Of a stretch of 61,954 nucleotides of DNA, positions 16,622-24,935 are shown one piece after another. Position 1 is the first letter of the stretch, and each line of letters starts with the position of its first letter. The DNA is taken from assembly GCA_022823235.1 (NCBI GenBank), contig JAJDXO010000022.1, positions 1-61,954 of the forward strand. Reading direction: 5' to 3'. A model generated the notes under the pieces. That model ran no database searches. It saw only the letters and a program-made list of their open reading frames with translations, and was not told the DNA's origin. The position numbers were made by a program, and so were the translations under genes. The DNA is from Rhodospirillales bacterium (GTDB taxonomy: Bacteria > Pseudomonadota > Alphaproteobacteria > Rhodospirillales > UBA2165).

Positions 16622-17512
16622 CTAGGCTTTGGGGTCATAGACAGGTTTGTTCATGGGACGGGTGCGAAGCGTGCCAGCGCGGAGCTGGTGGATGCGATCC
16701 CAGGCAATATCAATAAATCCTCTGTCGAGATCACAGCCATAAGCATGACGCCCATGCTTTAGCGCTGCAATCGCGGTAGAGCCTACGCCGAGATAAGGAT
16801 CGAGAACGCTGTCGCCTTCATTAGTCAAAGCCAAGATCAAGCGTTCCACCAAGCCGACAGGGAACTGGCACGGGTGCTCGGTTTTCTCAACGTGGTTGGA
16901 TTTGACGTTTGGGATTTCCCAGACATCGGAGGGGTTTTTTCCAAGAGGATTGCTTGAGAGTTCGCCTTTGTTGGGGCCCTTGAAGTGCTTTTTGTTCGGA
17001 TATTTCGAGGGGACCCGGATAGGATCTAGATTGAAGGTGTAGTCCTCAGATTTGGTGAACCAAAGAATGGACTCGTGCCGCCCCGAAAACCGCTTCTGGC
17101 AGTGCAAGCCGTGACCAAACGTCCAGACAATCCGATTGCGAAGTTGCAATCGGTGGTTCTTGAAGAGCGGGTAGAGCAGGATGTCTAGCGGGAAGACTTC
17201 GCCGCCATCAACATGGTTGCCGACCTGCCAGCAGACTGAGCCCTTCGGGGCAAGAAGACGTACCACTTCGGCAATGCAAGCGGCCTGATCCTCGACGTAC
17301 TTCTCCTGTGAGGTGCGCTTTTCGTAAACCTTGCCGATGTTATAGGGCGGCGAAGTGACGATTAGGCTCATGGATTCATCTGGTAAGCGTCGCATGAATT
17401 TCAGATTGTCTTCACACGCAATTTCAGCCTTCGCATCCCTTTCGAGGCGATGAACTGCACCGCCTTTGTCGTTGTCGGACGGGAAAGGAGCGAGGGCTTG
17501 CTTTGGGGCCAT
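16622..17512 (-). CDS. Beta-class DNA methyltransferase (probable N4-cytosine or N6-adenine)
   Basis: 296 residues from the ATG at 17512; a longer frame to 17584 adds an unconvincing N terminus. The catalytic motif IV is IVTSPPYNIG (SPPY at about 54-57), followed by the target-recognition part, then the AdoMet-binding motif I near the C terminus, DPYLGVGSTAIAALKHGR. The order IV - recognition - I defines the beta class. SPPY is more usual in m4C enzymes, while DPPY favours m6A, so cytosine-N4 methylation is more likely. It leads the five-gene operon and lies nine bases from the BglII-like gene, as expected for a modification enzyme protecting host DNA. Confidence 0.88.
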   Translation of the reverse strand: MAPKQALAPFPSDNDKGGAVHRLERDAKAEIACEDNLKFMRRLPDESMSLIVTSPPYNIGKVYEKRTSQEKYVEDQAACIAEVVRLLAPKGSVCWQVGNHVDGGEVFPLDILLYPLFKNHRLQLRNRIVWTFGHGLHCQKRFSGRHESILWFTKSEDYTFNLDPIRVPSKYPNKKHFKGPNKGELSSNPLGKNPSDVWEIPNVKSNHVEKTEHPCQFPVGLVERLILALTNEGDSVLDPYLGVGSTAIAALKHGRHAYGCDLDRGFIDIAWDRIHQLRAGTLRTRPMNKPVYDPKA

Positions 17513-17843
17513 TGCAGATATCTCGGTAACATTAGAAGCTAAACAAAGGGTGCGGCAGAACGTAAAGGACGACCCAAATACCACAATATCTGGTAGCCCC
17601 AGCGAATAGCAACCTCGGCTTCACCCTGCTCCGCCTGCAGGTCTCACCGGCGGAGGCGGAGGCGGGAAACAGTCCGCAATAGGCAAAACCGGAAATCGGC
17701 CATCACCCCCCGGCTGAGTTCTTCAACACCCCCGGCCGGTAGCGGACATCGATCCGGCTGCGTGACACGCTCGCCGACTTTCCTGTACGCTCCCGCGTAC
17801 CGTCCGAGATTGCCAATCAAGACATTCTCACACTGGATCCGTC
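17513..17843. other. Intergenic boundary of defence island 1
   Basis: No gene is seen. The left part should contain the promoter of the minus-strand defence operon. The right part is GC-rich and leads into a truncated tctA start. It marks the junction between the lower-G+C defence genes and the metabolic chromosome. No tRNA or obvious attachment repeat was found. Confidence 0.4.
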
Positions 17844-17990
17844 ATGCTGGACGCATTTGTTACCGGGCTGTTGCTGGTCTTCGAATGGCCGGCGATCGGC
17901 TTCCTGTTTCTGGGTGTGTTCATCGGGATTTGGCTGGGCGCCATACCGGGCCTGGGCGGCGGAGAGCTAGAATGCACGTTCCGGTCCTGA
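17844..17990 (+). pseudogene. TctA N-terminal stub
   Basis: The 48-codon frame starts with MLDAFVTGLLLVFEWP and contains GIWLGAIPGLGGG, the first helix and conserved glycine loop of a TctA permease. After about 40 residues it runs directly into the start region of the next gene and stops. The remaining roughly 460 residues are absent, so this is a deletion remnant of a third TTT transporter. The fusion may have placed the monooxygenase under the old tct promoter. Confidence 0.7.
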
Positions 17991-19606
17991 TTGCCGGCGG
18001 CGGACCCGTGGGGCTGGCCTTGTCCATGGAGCTTGCATCCCGGGGCGTGCGGAACCTGCTGGTCAACGATGCCGAAACCCCGTCGAAGCACCCGAAAGGG
18101 AATTCCCTCAACTGCCGGACCATGGAACACCTGCGGCGCTACGGCTTCGCCGATGAAGTCCGGCGGACGGGATTGTATCCCGAGCATCCGACCGACGTCG
18201 TCTATGTGACGCGGTTCACCGGCCACGAACTCGCCCGCATCCATATGCCGGCGGGCAAAAGCAAGATCGAAAATCCGGGACCATGGGGCGCCACCCTCCT
18301 GACGCCCGAACCCATGCACCGGTCGAACCAGTTCTATTTCGAGCCGGTGCTGAAGGCGCACGCCGAAAAGTACGCAGAATCGGATATCCGCTTCGGCTGG
18401 AGGCTGAACCGGTTCGAGGATTTGGGCGGCCGGGTCGAGGCGGAGATCGAGGAACTGGCGAGCGGCGCGGTATTGCCCGTCACCTGTGACTATTTGGCGG
18501 GCTGCGACGGCAGCCGAAGCATGGTCCGCCGCCAACTGGATATTCACTTTTCCGGCCGCACCAGCTCGGGCAGTGATTTCTATGACGGCGATATGATCTC
18601 GGCGTATTTCCATGCGCCCGGCGTTTACGACGCCCTCGCCATGCCCATCGGCTGGAAGTACTACACCATCAACAACGACATACGGACCGACTGCATCACC
18701 CTCGACGGCAAGGGCGAATTCATGATGCTGGCGGAGATGCCCGAAGGGGAGAGCATCGAAACCATAGATGCCGTTCGGATTTTCCGGAACGCCGTCGGGG
18801 CCGATATCGACATCGAGCTCAAATCCAGCGTCGCGTGGCTGGCCGGGCTGGCCATGACGGCCGACGGCTACCAGCGGGGACGGGTGATGCTCGCCGGCGA
18901 CTCCGTGCATCTCTTCACCCCCGCCGGGGGCTTCGGCTTCAATACCGGGATCGACGATGCCGTGAATTTGGGCTGGAAGCTTGCCGCAATATTGCAGGGC
19001 TGGGGCGGGCCGAAGCTGGCCGGCACATACGAGACGGAACGCCGGCCGGTCGGCATCCGCAACACCAATGAATCGGGCCGCCTCACCTCGCAGGTCGGCG
19101 GCCTCGATTACCCGACCAACCTGGAGGACGAAGACGAGGCGGGCGGCCGGTCGCGGGCCGCGTTCAAGGACAAGCTCGCCATCTTCAAGGAGGAGTTCGC
19201 CAGCCTGGGAATTCAGCTCGGCGCCCGCTACGACGGCTCGCCCATCGTTGTCGGAGACGGCACCGCGCCGCCGCCGGACGAAGCCGCCGTCTACCGGCCG
19301 ACCGCGTGCCCCGGTGGCCGGGCGCCCCACTACTGGATCGGGGAGCGGGTTTCCCTGTTCGACCGGCTGGGGCCGTGGTTCACCGTATTGAGATTAGGGC
19401 CGACGGCTCCCGGCGTGGACGGACTGGCCGCCGCGGCGGAAAGCGCCGGGGTTCCGGTAAAGGTCCTCGACGTCGCCGAGGATGCCGCGCGCGATCTCTA
19501 TGAACGGGACCTCGCGATCATCAGGCCCGACCAGCATGTGGCCTGGCGGGGCAACCGGCCGCCGGACGATCCCGGCTCCCTGTGGGCGACGATCACCGGC
19601 CACTGA
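17972..19606 (+). CDS. FAD-dependent aromatic monooxygenase (PheA/TfdB type)
   Basis: 544 residues from the ATG at 17972, preceded by GGAG; the start lies inside the tctA stub. The N terminus is a dinucleotide-binding fold, VLIAGGGPVGLALSMELASRG. The second FAD motif is GRVMLAGDSVHLFTPAGGFGFNTGIDDAVNLGWKL (only part is quoted in the family motif GDxxH). A C-terminal thioredoxin-like domain (PHYWIGERVSLFDRLGPWFTVL) ends the protein, as in phenol and 2,4-dichlorophenol hydroxylases. These enzymes use NAD(P)H and O2 to hydroxylate an aromatic ring. The converging neighbour is another FAD monooxygenase, suggesting a shared aromatic substrate range. The exact substrate is not readable. Confidence 0.87.
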   Translation: MHVPVLIAGGGPVGLALSMELASRGVRNLLVNDAETPSKHPKGNSLNCRTMEHLRRYGFADEVRRTGLYPEHPTDVVYVTRFTGHELARIHMPAGKSKIENPGPWGATLLTPEPMHRSNQFYFEPVLKAHAEKYAESDIRFGWRLNRFEDLGGRVEAEIEELASGAVLPVTCDYLAGCDGSRSMVRRQLDIHFSGRTSSGSDFYDGDMISAYFHAPGVYDALAMPIGWKYYTINNDIRTDCITLDGKGEFMMLAEMPEGESIETIDAVRIFRNAVGADIDIELKSSVAWLAGLAMTADGYQRGRVMLAGDSVHLFTPAGGFGFNTGIDDAVNLGWKLAAILQGWGGPKLAGTYETERRPVGIRNTNESGRLTSQVGGLDYPTNLEDEDEAGGRSRAAFKDKLAIFKEEFASLGIQLGARYDGSPIVVGDGTAPPPDEAAVYRPTACPGGRAPHYWIGERVSLFDRLGPWFTVLRLGPTAPGVDGLAAAAESAGVPVKVLDVAEDAARDLYERDLAIIRPDQHVAWRGNRPPDDPGSLWATITGH

Positions 19607-19620
19607 CGGGGCGGAGGCCG

Positions 19621-20808
19621 CTATAGACTGGCCAGGACCGCCTCCGCCTCGGGAACCACGTCATACGCATAGAGGTGTTTGCGAAAATCCGCGTGGGCGG
19701 CGAGTTCGGCATCCCGTTTTTCCAGATCGGCGTAGTCCAGCATGGAATCCACCCGCAGGCCGTTTATCCGCGCGCCATGCTGGATCTCCGCGACCCGCTC
19801 CCGCCGGAGTTTCTCATAGGCGAGGAGCGCTTCGGGAACGGCGGCGTTGTCCGTAGCGGACAGAATGACCGCCAGGGCCATGCCGTCCTCGATGGCCTGG
19901 TTGGCGCCCTGGCCGAGATGCGGCAGCATGGGATGCGCCGCGTCGCCGAGGAGGGTCAGCCGGCCCTTGGTCCAGGCCGGCAGGGGCTCCCGGTCATAAA
20001 GCGCCCAGCGAAACGTCCTATCGACATTTTCCAGCACGAACTCGACCTTCGGGTCCCATCCCCTGAACTCGGCGCGCAGCACGTCGGGATCGCCCGGGGC
20101 CGACCAGGATTCCTTCATCTCCTCGTCCGTGGGGACGAAGCCGACATAGTTGACCATCTCTCCATGACGCACCGGGAAGACCAGGAAATGTTTCGACGGT
20201 CCGGCCCAGGTTTGCCACCGGTCCATTGGCCAGTCGCCCAGGCGGTCGCGATGGACGAGGCCCCGGTAGCTGATGGTGCCGTGGAATACGGGTGTCGAGG
20301 GCGGAAACACATAGGGCCGGAGCTCCGAGTGGATGCCGTCGGCGGCGATCACCGCGTCGGCCTCGATTTGGTCGCCGTTGTCGAAGCTCACCCGGGCCTT
20401 GCCGCCGGCCTGCTCGAACCCGGCGGCGCGATGGCCGCAATGGACCACGCCGTCCGGGAGCGCCGCCGCCAGGAAGTCCACGAAATCCGCCCGGTGCATT
20501 CCGTAAACCGCTTTCCAGCCCGTCGCATCGCTGACCTGCACCGGCGCGATGTGCGTTCCGTCATGGCGCAGATACTGCGACCCCTCGCCGATGAGCGCGC
20601 CCCATTTCTCCACCGCGGGGCCGAGGCCGACCCGCTGCAGATGACGGACGCTGTTCGGCGTAATCTGGACCCCCGCGCCGATCTCGCCCAGTTCCGGCGC
20701 CTGCTCATGGACAGATACCTCCAGCCCATGGGCAATCAAGGCGTTGGCGGCGAACAGGCCCCCGATGCCTCCTCCGACAATTGCGACCCTGGGCCGCGAT
20801 TTCGCCAT
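19621..20808 (-). CDS. FAD-dependent monooxygenase (salicylate / 3-hydroxybenzoate hydroxylase type)
   Basis: 395 residues. VAIVGGGIGGLFAANALIAHG at the N terminus is the FAD dinucleotide motif. The DG motif is VIAADGIHSELR, and GRLTLLGDAAHPMLPHLGQGANQAIEDG is the GD motif region. This spacing and length match salicylate 1-hydroxylase and 3-hydroxybenzoate 6-hydroxylase-like single-component enzymes. It lies 24 bases from the downstream-reading TauD-type dioxygenase and is probably co-transcribed with it on the minus strand. It converges with the other FAD monooxygenase, stops 14 bases apart. The substrate is inferred to be a small aromatic or heteroaromatic acid. Confidence 0.87.
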   Translation of the reverse strand: MAKSRPRVAIVGGGIGGLFAANALIAHGLEVSVHEQAPELGEIGAGVQITPNSVRHLQRVGLGPAVEKWGALIGEGSQYLRHDGTHIAPVQVSDATGWKAVYGMHRADFVDFLAAALPDGVVHCGHRAAGFEQAGGKARVSFDNGDQIEADAVIAADGIHSELRPYVFPPSTPVFHGTISYRGLVHRDRLGDWPMDRWQTWAGPSKHFLVFPVRHGEMVNYVGFVPTDEEMKESWSAPGDPDVLRAEFRGWDPKVEFVLENVDRTFRWALYDREPLPAWTKGRLTLLGDAAHPMLPHLGQGANQAIEDGMALAVILSATDNAAVPEALLAYEKLRRERVAEIQHGARINGLRVDSMLDYADLEKRDAELAAHADFRKHLYAYDVVPEAEAVLASL

Positions 20809-20832
20809 GCCGCGCTCCTCGGGACATCCGCG

Positions 20833-21804
20833 TCAGGGGGTGGTCCGGCTTTCTCCGGCCGCCTGATAATTTTCAAGAATTGGATCCGTACGAGCCTTGT
20901 CCGGATCGAGAATCGAATAGGATTTTCCGACCGGTCCGTAGGGAAGATCGCCCCTCAAGGTTACCCGCTCCATCCGCCGCCGATCGGGCAGATAGTCCCG
21001 CGCGGCATAATGCTGAACCGTCCGGTTGTCCCAAAAGGCCATCAAATTCTCCTGCCAATGGATTCGGAACTGATACTCGGGGATTTGGGTCTGCCGGTAC
21101 AACAGGTCCAGCAAGGCGTCGCTCTCGTCCTGTTTCATGCCCTTGATGGCGACCGTGAATTGAGGGCTGACATAGATCGCCTGCTTTCCCGTCACCGGGT
21201 GGGTGCGTATCACCGGATGAACCGGATTTGGAAATTTGTCCATCATTTCCCAGAGGCGCTGACGGTGCTCCTGGCTGTTTCCGTAGAGCCGTTTGAAGTT
21301 CTTGAAATCGTTGACGGCCTCCAGGCCAGAGAGGAAAGATTGCAGGCTGTCGCTCAATCCCTCGAACGCGGCGGTCATATTGCAGAACAAGGTGTCGCCG
21401 CCGACCCTCGGAACGATTTTCGCCCGCAGCAGGGTGCCCAGGGGCGGTTCCAGCCGGAACATCTCGTCACTGTGCCAGACATCGGTGGAAAGCGGCGGGT
21501 TGTCCCCGTCATTGTCCAGGACGATCATCTCGGGCAGGTCGTCCAGATGCGGTGAAAACGGATGAACCGTCAGTTCGCCGAAATTCGCCGCGAAGTCCGC
21601 CTGCTGCTCCCGGGTGATGTCCTGATTGCGGAACACGATGACGCCGTGTTCCATGAGGGCGTCATGGACCAGCTTTCGATCGCCTTCGCCGATGGGTTTG
21701 CCGGTATCCAGTCCATGGATTTCCGCACCGGCATGGGGTCCCAGTTGTTTGACCCGGGCGGTGGCGGAGCCGGCCTCATTGGATTGATCAATCACCTGGT
21801 CCAT
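20833..21804 (-). CDS. TauD/TfdA-family Fe(II)/2-oxoglutarate dioxygenase
   Basis: 323 residues from the ATG at 21804. The iron ligands are visible: WHSDEMF (His and Asp of the HxD motif, mid-protein) and DNRTVQHYAARDYL (distal His), with RRRMERVTLRG carrying the Arg that binds 2-oxoglutarate. FGELTVHPFSPHL and VIRTHPVTGKQAIYV are typical for the family. Members oxidise taurine, sulfonates, 2,4-D or related acids, releasing succinate and CO2. It is divergent from a TRAP transporter and upstream of an FAD monooxygenase, so the TRAP substrate is probably the molecule it attacks. Confidence 0.88.
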   Translation of the reverse strand: MDQVIDQSNEAGSATARVKQLGPHAGAEIHGLDTGKPIGEGDRKLVHDALMEHGVIVFRNQDITREQQADFAANFGELTVHPFSPHLDDLPEMIVLDNDGDNPPLSTDVWHSDEMFRLEPPLGTLLRAKIVPRVGGDTLFCNMTAAFEGLSDSLQSFLSGLEAVNDFKNFKRLYGNSQEHRQRLWEMMDKFPNPVHPVIRTHPVTGKQAIYVSPQFTVAIKGMKQDESDALLDLLYRQTQIPEYQFRIHWQENLMAFWDNRTVQHYAARDYLPDRRRMERVTLRGDLPYGPVGKSYSILDPDKARTDPILENYQAAGESRTTP

Positions 21805-21926
21805 GGCGTCCTCCAGACAGGATCGATTTATAGAACTTTTCCAACGCCCAAATACCAACTAAATTCAACAACAAGCCCAAGTAAAACGCACAGGGCGAAA
21901 TCACGCAACAGGCAGGGAGACGTACA
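21805..21926. promoter_or_regulatory. Divergent promoter region dioxygenase / TRAP operon
   Basis: 122 bases between divergent genes. It is noticeably more A/T-rich than its surroundings (around 21835-21900), as expected for promoters. A GGCAGGGAG ribosome site precedes the dctP ATG. No confident operator was identified. Confidence 0.5.
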
Positions 21927-22955
21927 ATGGAAATTGCAAAATCCGTGAAGCTATTGGGCTTATCGGCGGCCGTGGCGACCGCGGCGATGGTGTCCGCGCC
22001 GCAAGTAAGCGCCCAGGAGGCATCCTTGCGGCTGCACACGTTCGTGCCGGCCGTTGCGCGGTCATTCAAGAACCTGGATTGGTGGGCAAAGAAGGTCGAA
22101 AAGGAATCGAACAACCGCATCCAGATCAAGCTGTTCCCGTCCCGCCAGCTTGGCGGCAAGCCATCGGAACTTTACGATCAGGCCCGCAAAGGGTTCGTGG
22201 ACATCATTTACTCCCTGCCGGGATATACCCCGGGCCGATTCCCGCGCCTCGAGGTCGTGGAACTGCCATTTGTTTCCGGCCACTCGCCGAGGATCGTGGC
22301 CCCGGCTATCTGGTCGATGTACGACAAATGGTTTTCCAAGGATTTTCCGGACACCCATCCCATCGTCCTGCACGCACCGGGACCCTTCGGGCTGTTCTCT
22401 CATAAACCCATCAAAAGCCTGGATGACCTGAAGGGCCTTAAGATTCGCGTCTCGGGCCGGACCATGGGGCAGGCTTTCAAGGCGATCGGCGCGACGCCCG
22501 TCGGCATTCCGGGGATCAAGATGGCGGAAGCCTTCCAGCGCAATGTGATCGATGCCGTTTATACGGCCTGGACGATTTCACTTCCGACAAAGATCGTCCG
22601 CGTGGCCAAGCACTACGCCATGCCCGGTCTGAGCTCGGGCGTGCTGATGGTCGTCATGAACAAGGACAGCTACGATAAACTGCCCCCCGATCTGAAGAAG
22701 GTTGTCGACAACAATTCCGGCGCGGCGCTGGCCAAGGAGTACGGGGAGCGCTGGCACAACGACGATATGCCGGCCCTCAATATCGCCAAGAAATCCGGCA
22801 AGCCGATGTACGTGTTTTCGGACGGCGACAAGAAGCGATGGGCCGCGGCGTCCGAAAAAGTCGTGGAAAGCTGGATTGCCGATATGAAGAAGAAAGGCAT
22901 CGATGGCGCGGCGCTGCTTGCCGACATGAAGGCCGCCGTCAAGAAGTTCCAATAG
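21927..22955 (+). CDS. dctP: TRAP transporter substrate-binding protein (DctP family)
   Basis: 342 residues. The signal peptide covers about residues 1-29 (hydrophobic LLGLSAAVATAAMVSA, cleavage after VSAQ or SAQ-E). The mature protein shows DctP features: RLHTFVPA, FPSRQLGGKPSELYDQARKGFVDI, ELPFVSG, LKGLKIRVSGRTMGQAFKAIGATPV (the substrate-arginine region), and VIDAVYTAW. It binds an organic acid in the periplasm and hands it to DctQM. It is the first gene of a dctPQM operon and is followed by a strong hairpin. The substrate is unknown; the divergent dioxygenase suggests a sulfonate, aromatic acid or similar. Confidence 0.92.
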   Translation: MEIAKSVKLLGLSAAVATAAMVSAPQVSAQEASLRLHTFVPAVARSFKNLDWWAKKVEKESNNRIQIKLFPSRQLGGKPSELYDQARKGFVDIIYSLPGYTPGRFPRLEVVELPFVSGHSPRIVAPAIWSMYDKWFSKDFPDTHPIVLHAPGPFGLFSHKPIKSLDDLKGLKIRVSGRTMGQAFKAIGATPVGIPGIKMAEAFQRNVIDAVYTAWTISLPTKIVRVAKHYAMPGLSSGVLMVVMNKDSYDKLPPDLKKVVDNNSGAALAKEYGERWHNDDMPALNIAKKSGKPMYVFSDGDKKRWAAASEKVVESWIADMKKKGIDGAALLADMKAAVKKFQ

Positions 22956-22966
22956 CCGTACGGGTT

Positions 22967-22996
22967 CCGGCAGCGGCGTTTTACCTCCGCTGCCGG
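22967..22996 (+). promoter_or_regulatory. Intercistronic hairpin between dctP and dctQ
   Basis: A perfect 10-bp stem (CCGGCAGCGG / CCGCTGCCGG) with a 10-base loop lies 11 bases after the dctP stop and 20 bases before dctQ. There is no T-run after the stem. It probably protects the dctP message or attenuates transcription so that the binding protein is made in excess. Confidence 0.6.
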
Positions 22997-23016
22997 GCTT
23001 GCAGCGTTGTGACGCC

Positions 23017-23520
23017 ATGACAGACGCGGACGGCGGGGATACCCGGAAACCGGAGGAAACCGGCCTCACCAGGTTTACGCGCCTCGTGGCGCTCGTGGGC
23101 GGGTTCGCCGTCGTGGGCGTCGCGGCGCTGACGGTGGTCAGTGTCATAGGACGCTACACGTTCGGTACGCCGATCACCGGCGACTATGAGATCGTGGAGT
23201 ATGGAATCTCCTTTGCCGCCTTCTGCTTCTTCGCATTTGCCCATGCGACCAACAGCCACATCATCGCCGAGTTTTTTTCCGGCCGAATGTCGGGACGCAC
23301 CACGCGCCTGATCGATGCCGTACAAAATTCGATCCTGTTCGCGATCCTGATCGTCCTGGTGTGGCGGGTTGTCGTCGGCGGCGTAGACAAGTTCGAAACC
23401 GGCGACGAATCCATGTTCCTGGCCATGAAAACCTGGTGGCTGCATGTGGTCGGCGCGTTCGGCCTCGCCCTTTTCGCCTGGGTCGCCTTTCGCAAAATTC
23501 TTGAAAAGCCCGGCTCGTGA
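23017..23520 (+). CDS. dctQ: TRAP transporter small membrane subunit (DctQ family)
   Basis: 167 residues from the ATG at 23017; a TTG at 22999 is possible but lies within the hairpin tail. Four hydrophobic helices are visible (FAVVGVAALTVVSVIGRY, YGISFAAFCFFAFAHA, SILFAILIVLVW, VVGAFGLALFAWVAF), the standard DctQ topology. RYTFGTPITGDYEIVEYG is a typical loop. DctQ pairs with DctM in the inner membrane. Its TGA overlaps the GTG start of dctM, indicating coupling. Confidence 0.9.
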   Translation: MTDADGGDTRKPEETGLTRFTRLVALVGGFAVVGVAALTVVSVIGRYTFGTPITGDYEIVEYGISFAAFCFFAFAHATNSHIIAEFFSGRMSGRTTRLIDAVQNSILFAILIVLVWRVVVGGVDKFETGDESMFLAMKTWWLHVVGAFGLALFAWVAFRKILEKPGS

Positions 23521-24830
23521 GCGGCACCGAACTCGCCATTCTGATGTTCGCGGTGCTGCTGGTGATGATCGCGCTGCGCATGCCCATCGCCATCGCGCTG
23601 TTTGCCGTAGGCGCGATCGGCATGGTCCAGCTGACGAGTTTCGACCAACTGCTGATCTGGCTCGAGGCCGCGCCGGTCGGCCGGACGGCCAGCTATTCCC
23701 TGTCCGTGATCCCGATTTTCGTTCTGATGGGTCAACTGGCCATGCACTCCGGGTTGAGCTCCGTGCTGTTCCGCTCGGCCCGGGCCTGGGTCGGTCACCG
23801 GCCCGGCGGCATGGCCGTCGCAACCATCGGGGGATGCGCGGCTTTCGGCGCCATCTGCGGCTCATCCCTGGCCACGGGCGCGACGATGGCCAGCGTCTCA
23901 TTGCCCGAGATGAAAAAGCTCGGCTATTCGGGCGCGTTGTCCACCGGCAGCCTCGCGGCGGGAGGGACGCTCGGCATTCTGATCCCGCCGTCGATCATTC
24001 TCGTCATCTACGCAATCATCACCGAACAATCCATCGGGGATCTTTTCCTGGCGGCCGTGTTCCCCGGAATCATCGCAACTTTCTACTACGTCATATCCAT
24101 CTGGGTATTTGTTCGATTTCGCCCGGAAGCGGGTCCGGCCGGCGAAAGATACGGATGGCGCGAGCGCCTGGAGAGTCTCAAGTACGTGTGGCCGGTGGTC
24201 GTTATATTCCTTGTTGTCATCGGCGGGATATATCGCGGCATCTTCACGCCGACGGAAGGCGCCGCGGTCGGCGCCGCCGCCACCGGCGTGATCGCGCTCT
24301 TTCGCAGGATGAGCTGGGACCAGTTCACCACCGCCCTGATAGAGACGGCGAAGACCACCGGGATGATCTACCTCATTCTCATCGGCGCGGAGATTTACGG
24401 GTCCTTCATGGCCCTGTCGGAACTGCCGCTCAGGATCGCCGGCATGGTATCGGGGCTGGAACTGACCCCCCTGGCCGTCATCGCCCTGATTTTGGTGATT
24501 TATATTCTATTGGGCGCGGTGATGGACGGGCTCGCGATGATCCTGATTACCGTCCCGGTCTTCCTGCCCATCGTCCTGGGGCTGGATCTCGGGATGTCGG
24601 AGGAAGCGAAGGCCATTTGGTTCGGTATTCTCGTTCTGAGCGTCGTCGAGACGGGACTGATCACCCCGCCCGTCGGCCTCAATTGTTATGTGATCAATTC
24701 GCTTGCCGACGATGTGAGCCTGGTCGAGACCTTCAAGGGGGTGACCCCCTTCGTCATCAGCGATTTCTTCCGGCTCGCCACCATCGTCGGGTTTCCCGCG
24801 GTTGCACTCTGGGCGCCGGGGCTTCTTTGA
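23517..24830 (+). CDS. dctM: TRAP transporter large permease subunit (DctM family)
   Basis: 437 residues starting with GTG that overlaps the dctQ stop. About 12 hydrophobic segments. Conserved DctM motifs are present: IPIFVLMGQLA, GCAAFGAICGSSLATGATMASVSLPEM, GGTLGILIPPSIILVIYAI, and TPPVGLNCYVINSLA near the C terminus. It forms the ion-coupled transport channel with DctQ. The operon ends here; the aldo/keto reductase starts 105 bases later and may have its own promoter. Confidence 0.93.
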   Translation: MSGTELAILMFAVLLVMIALRMPIAIALFAVGAIGMVQLTSFDQLLIWLEAAPVGRTASYSLSVIPIFVLMGQLAMHSGLSSVLFRSARAWVGHRPGGMAVATIGGCAAFGAICGSSLATGATMASVSLPEMKKLGYSGALSTGSLAAGGTLGILIPPSIILVIYAIITEQSIGDLFLAAVFPGIIATFYYVISIWVFVRFRPEAGPAGERYGWRERLESLKYVWPVVVIFLVVIGGIYRGIFTPTEGAAVGAAATGVIALFRRMSWDQFTTALIETAKTTGMIYLILIGAEIYGSFMALSELPLRIAGMVSGLELTPLAVIALILVIYILLGAVMDGLAMILITVPVFLPIVLGLDLGMSEEAKAIWFGILVLSVVETGLITPPVGLNCYVINSLADDVSLVETFKGVTPFVISDFFRLATIVGFPAVALWAPGLL

Positions 24831-24935
24831 AATATTCACGAGTCGGGCGCCGCCGGATTTGGTTGTCGTGACATCTCCGATGCCAACTAGTATTGGAACG
24901 GGATCACTTCGTTAAACGGGAAAACGGGAAGACAG

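Noticed and set aside
17828-19330. 500-codon minus-strand frame
   Set aside because: Shadow of the FAD monooxygenase on the plus strand; that gene has clear motifs.
19675-21555. 626-codon plus-strand frame
   Set aside because: Opposite to two well-supported minus-strand genes; no domain pattern.
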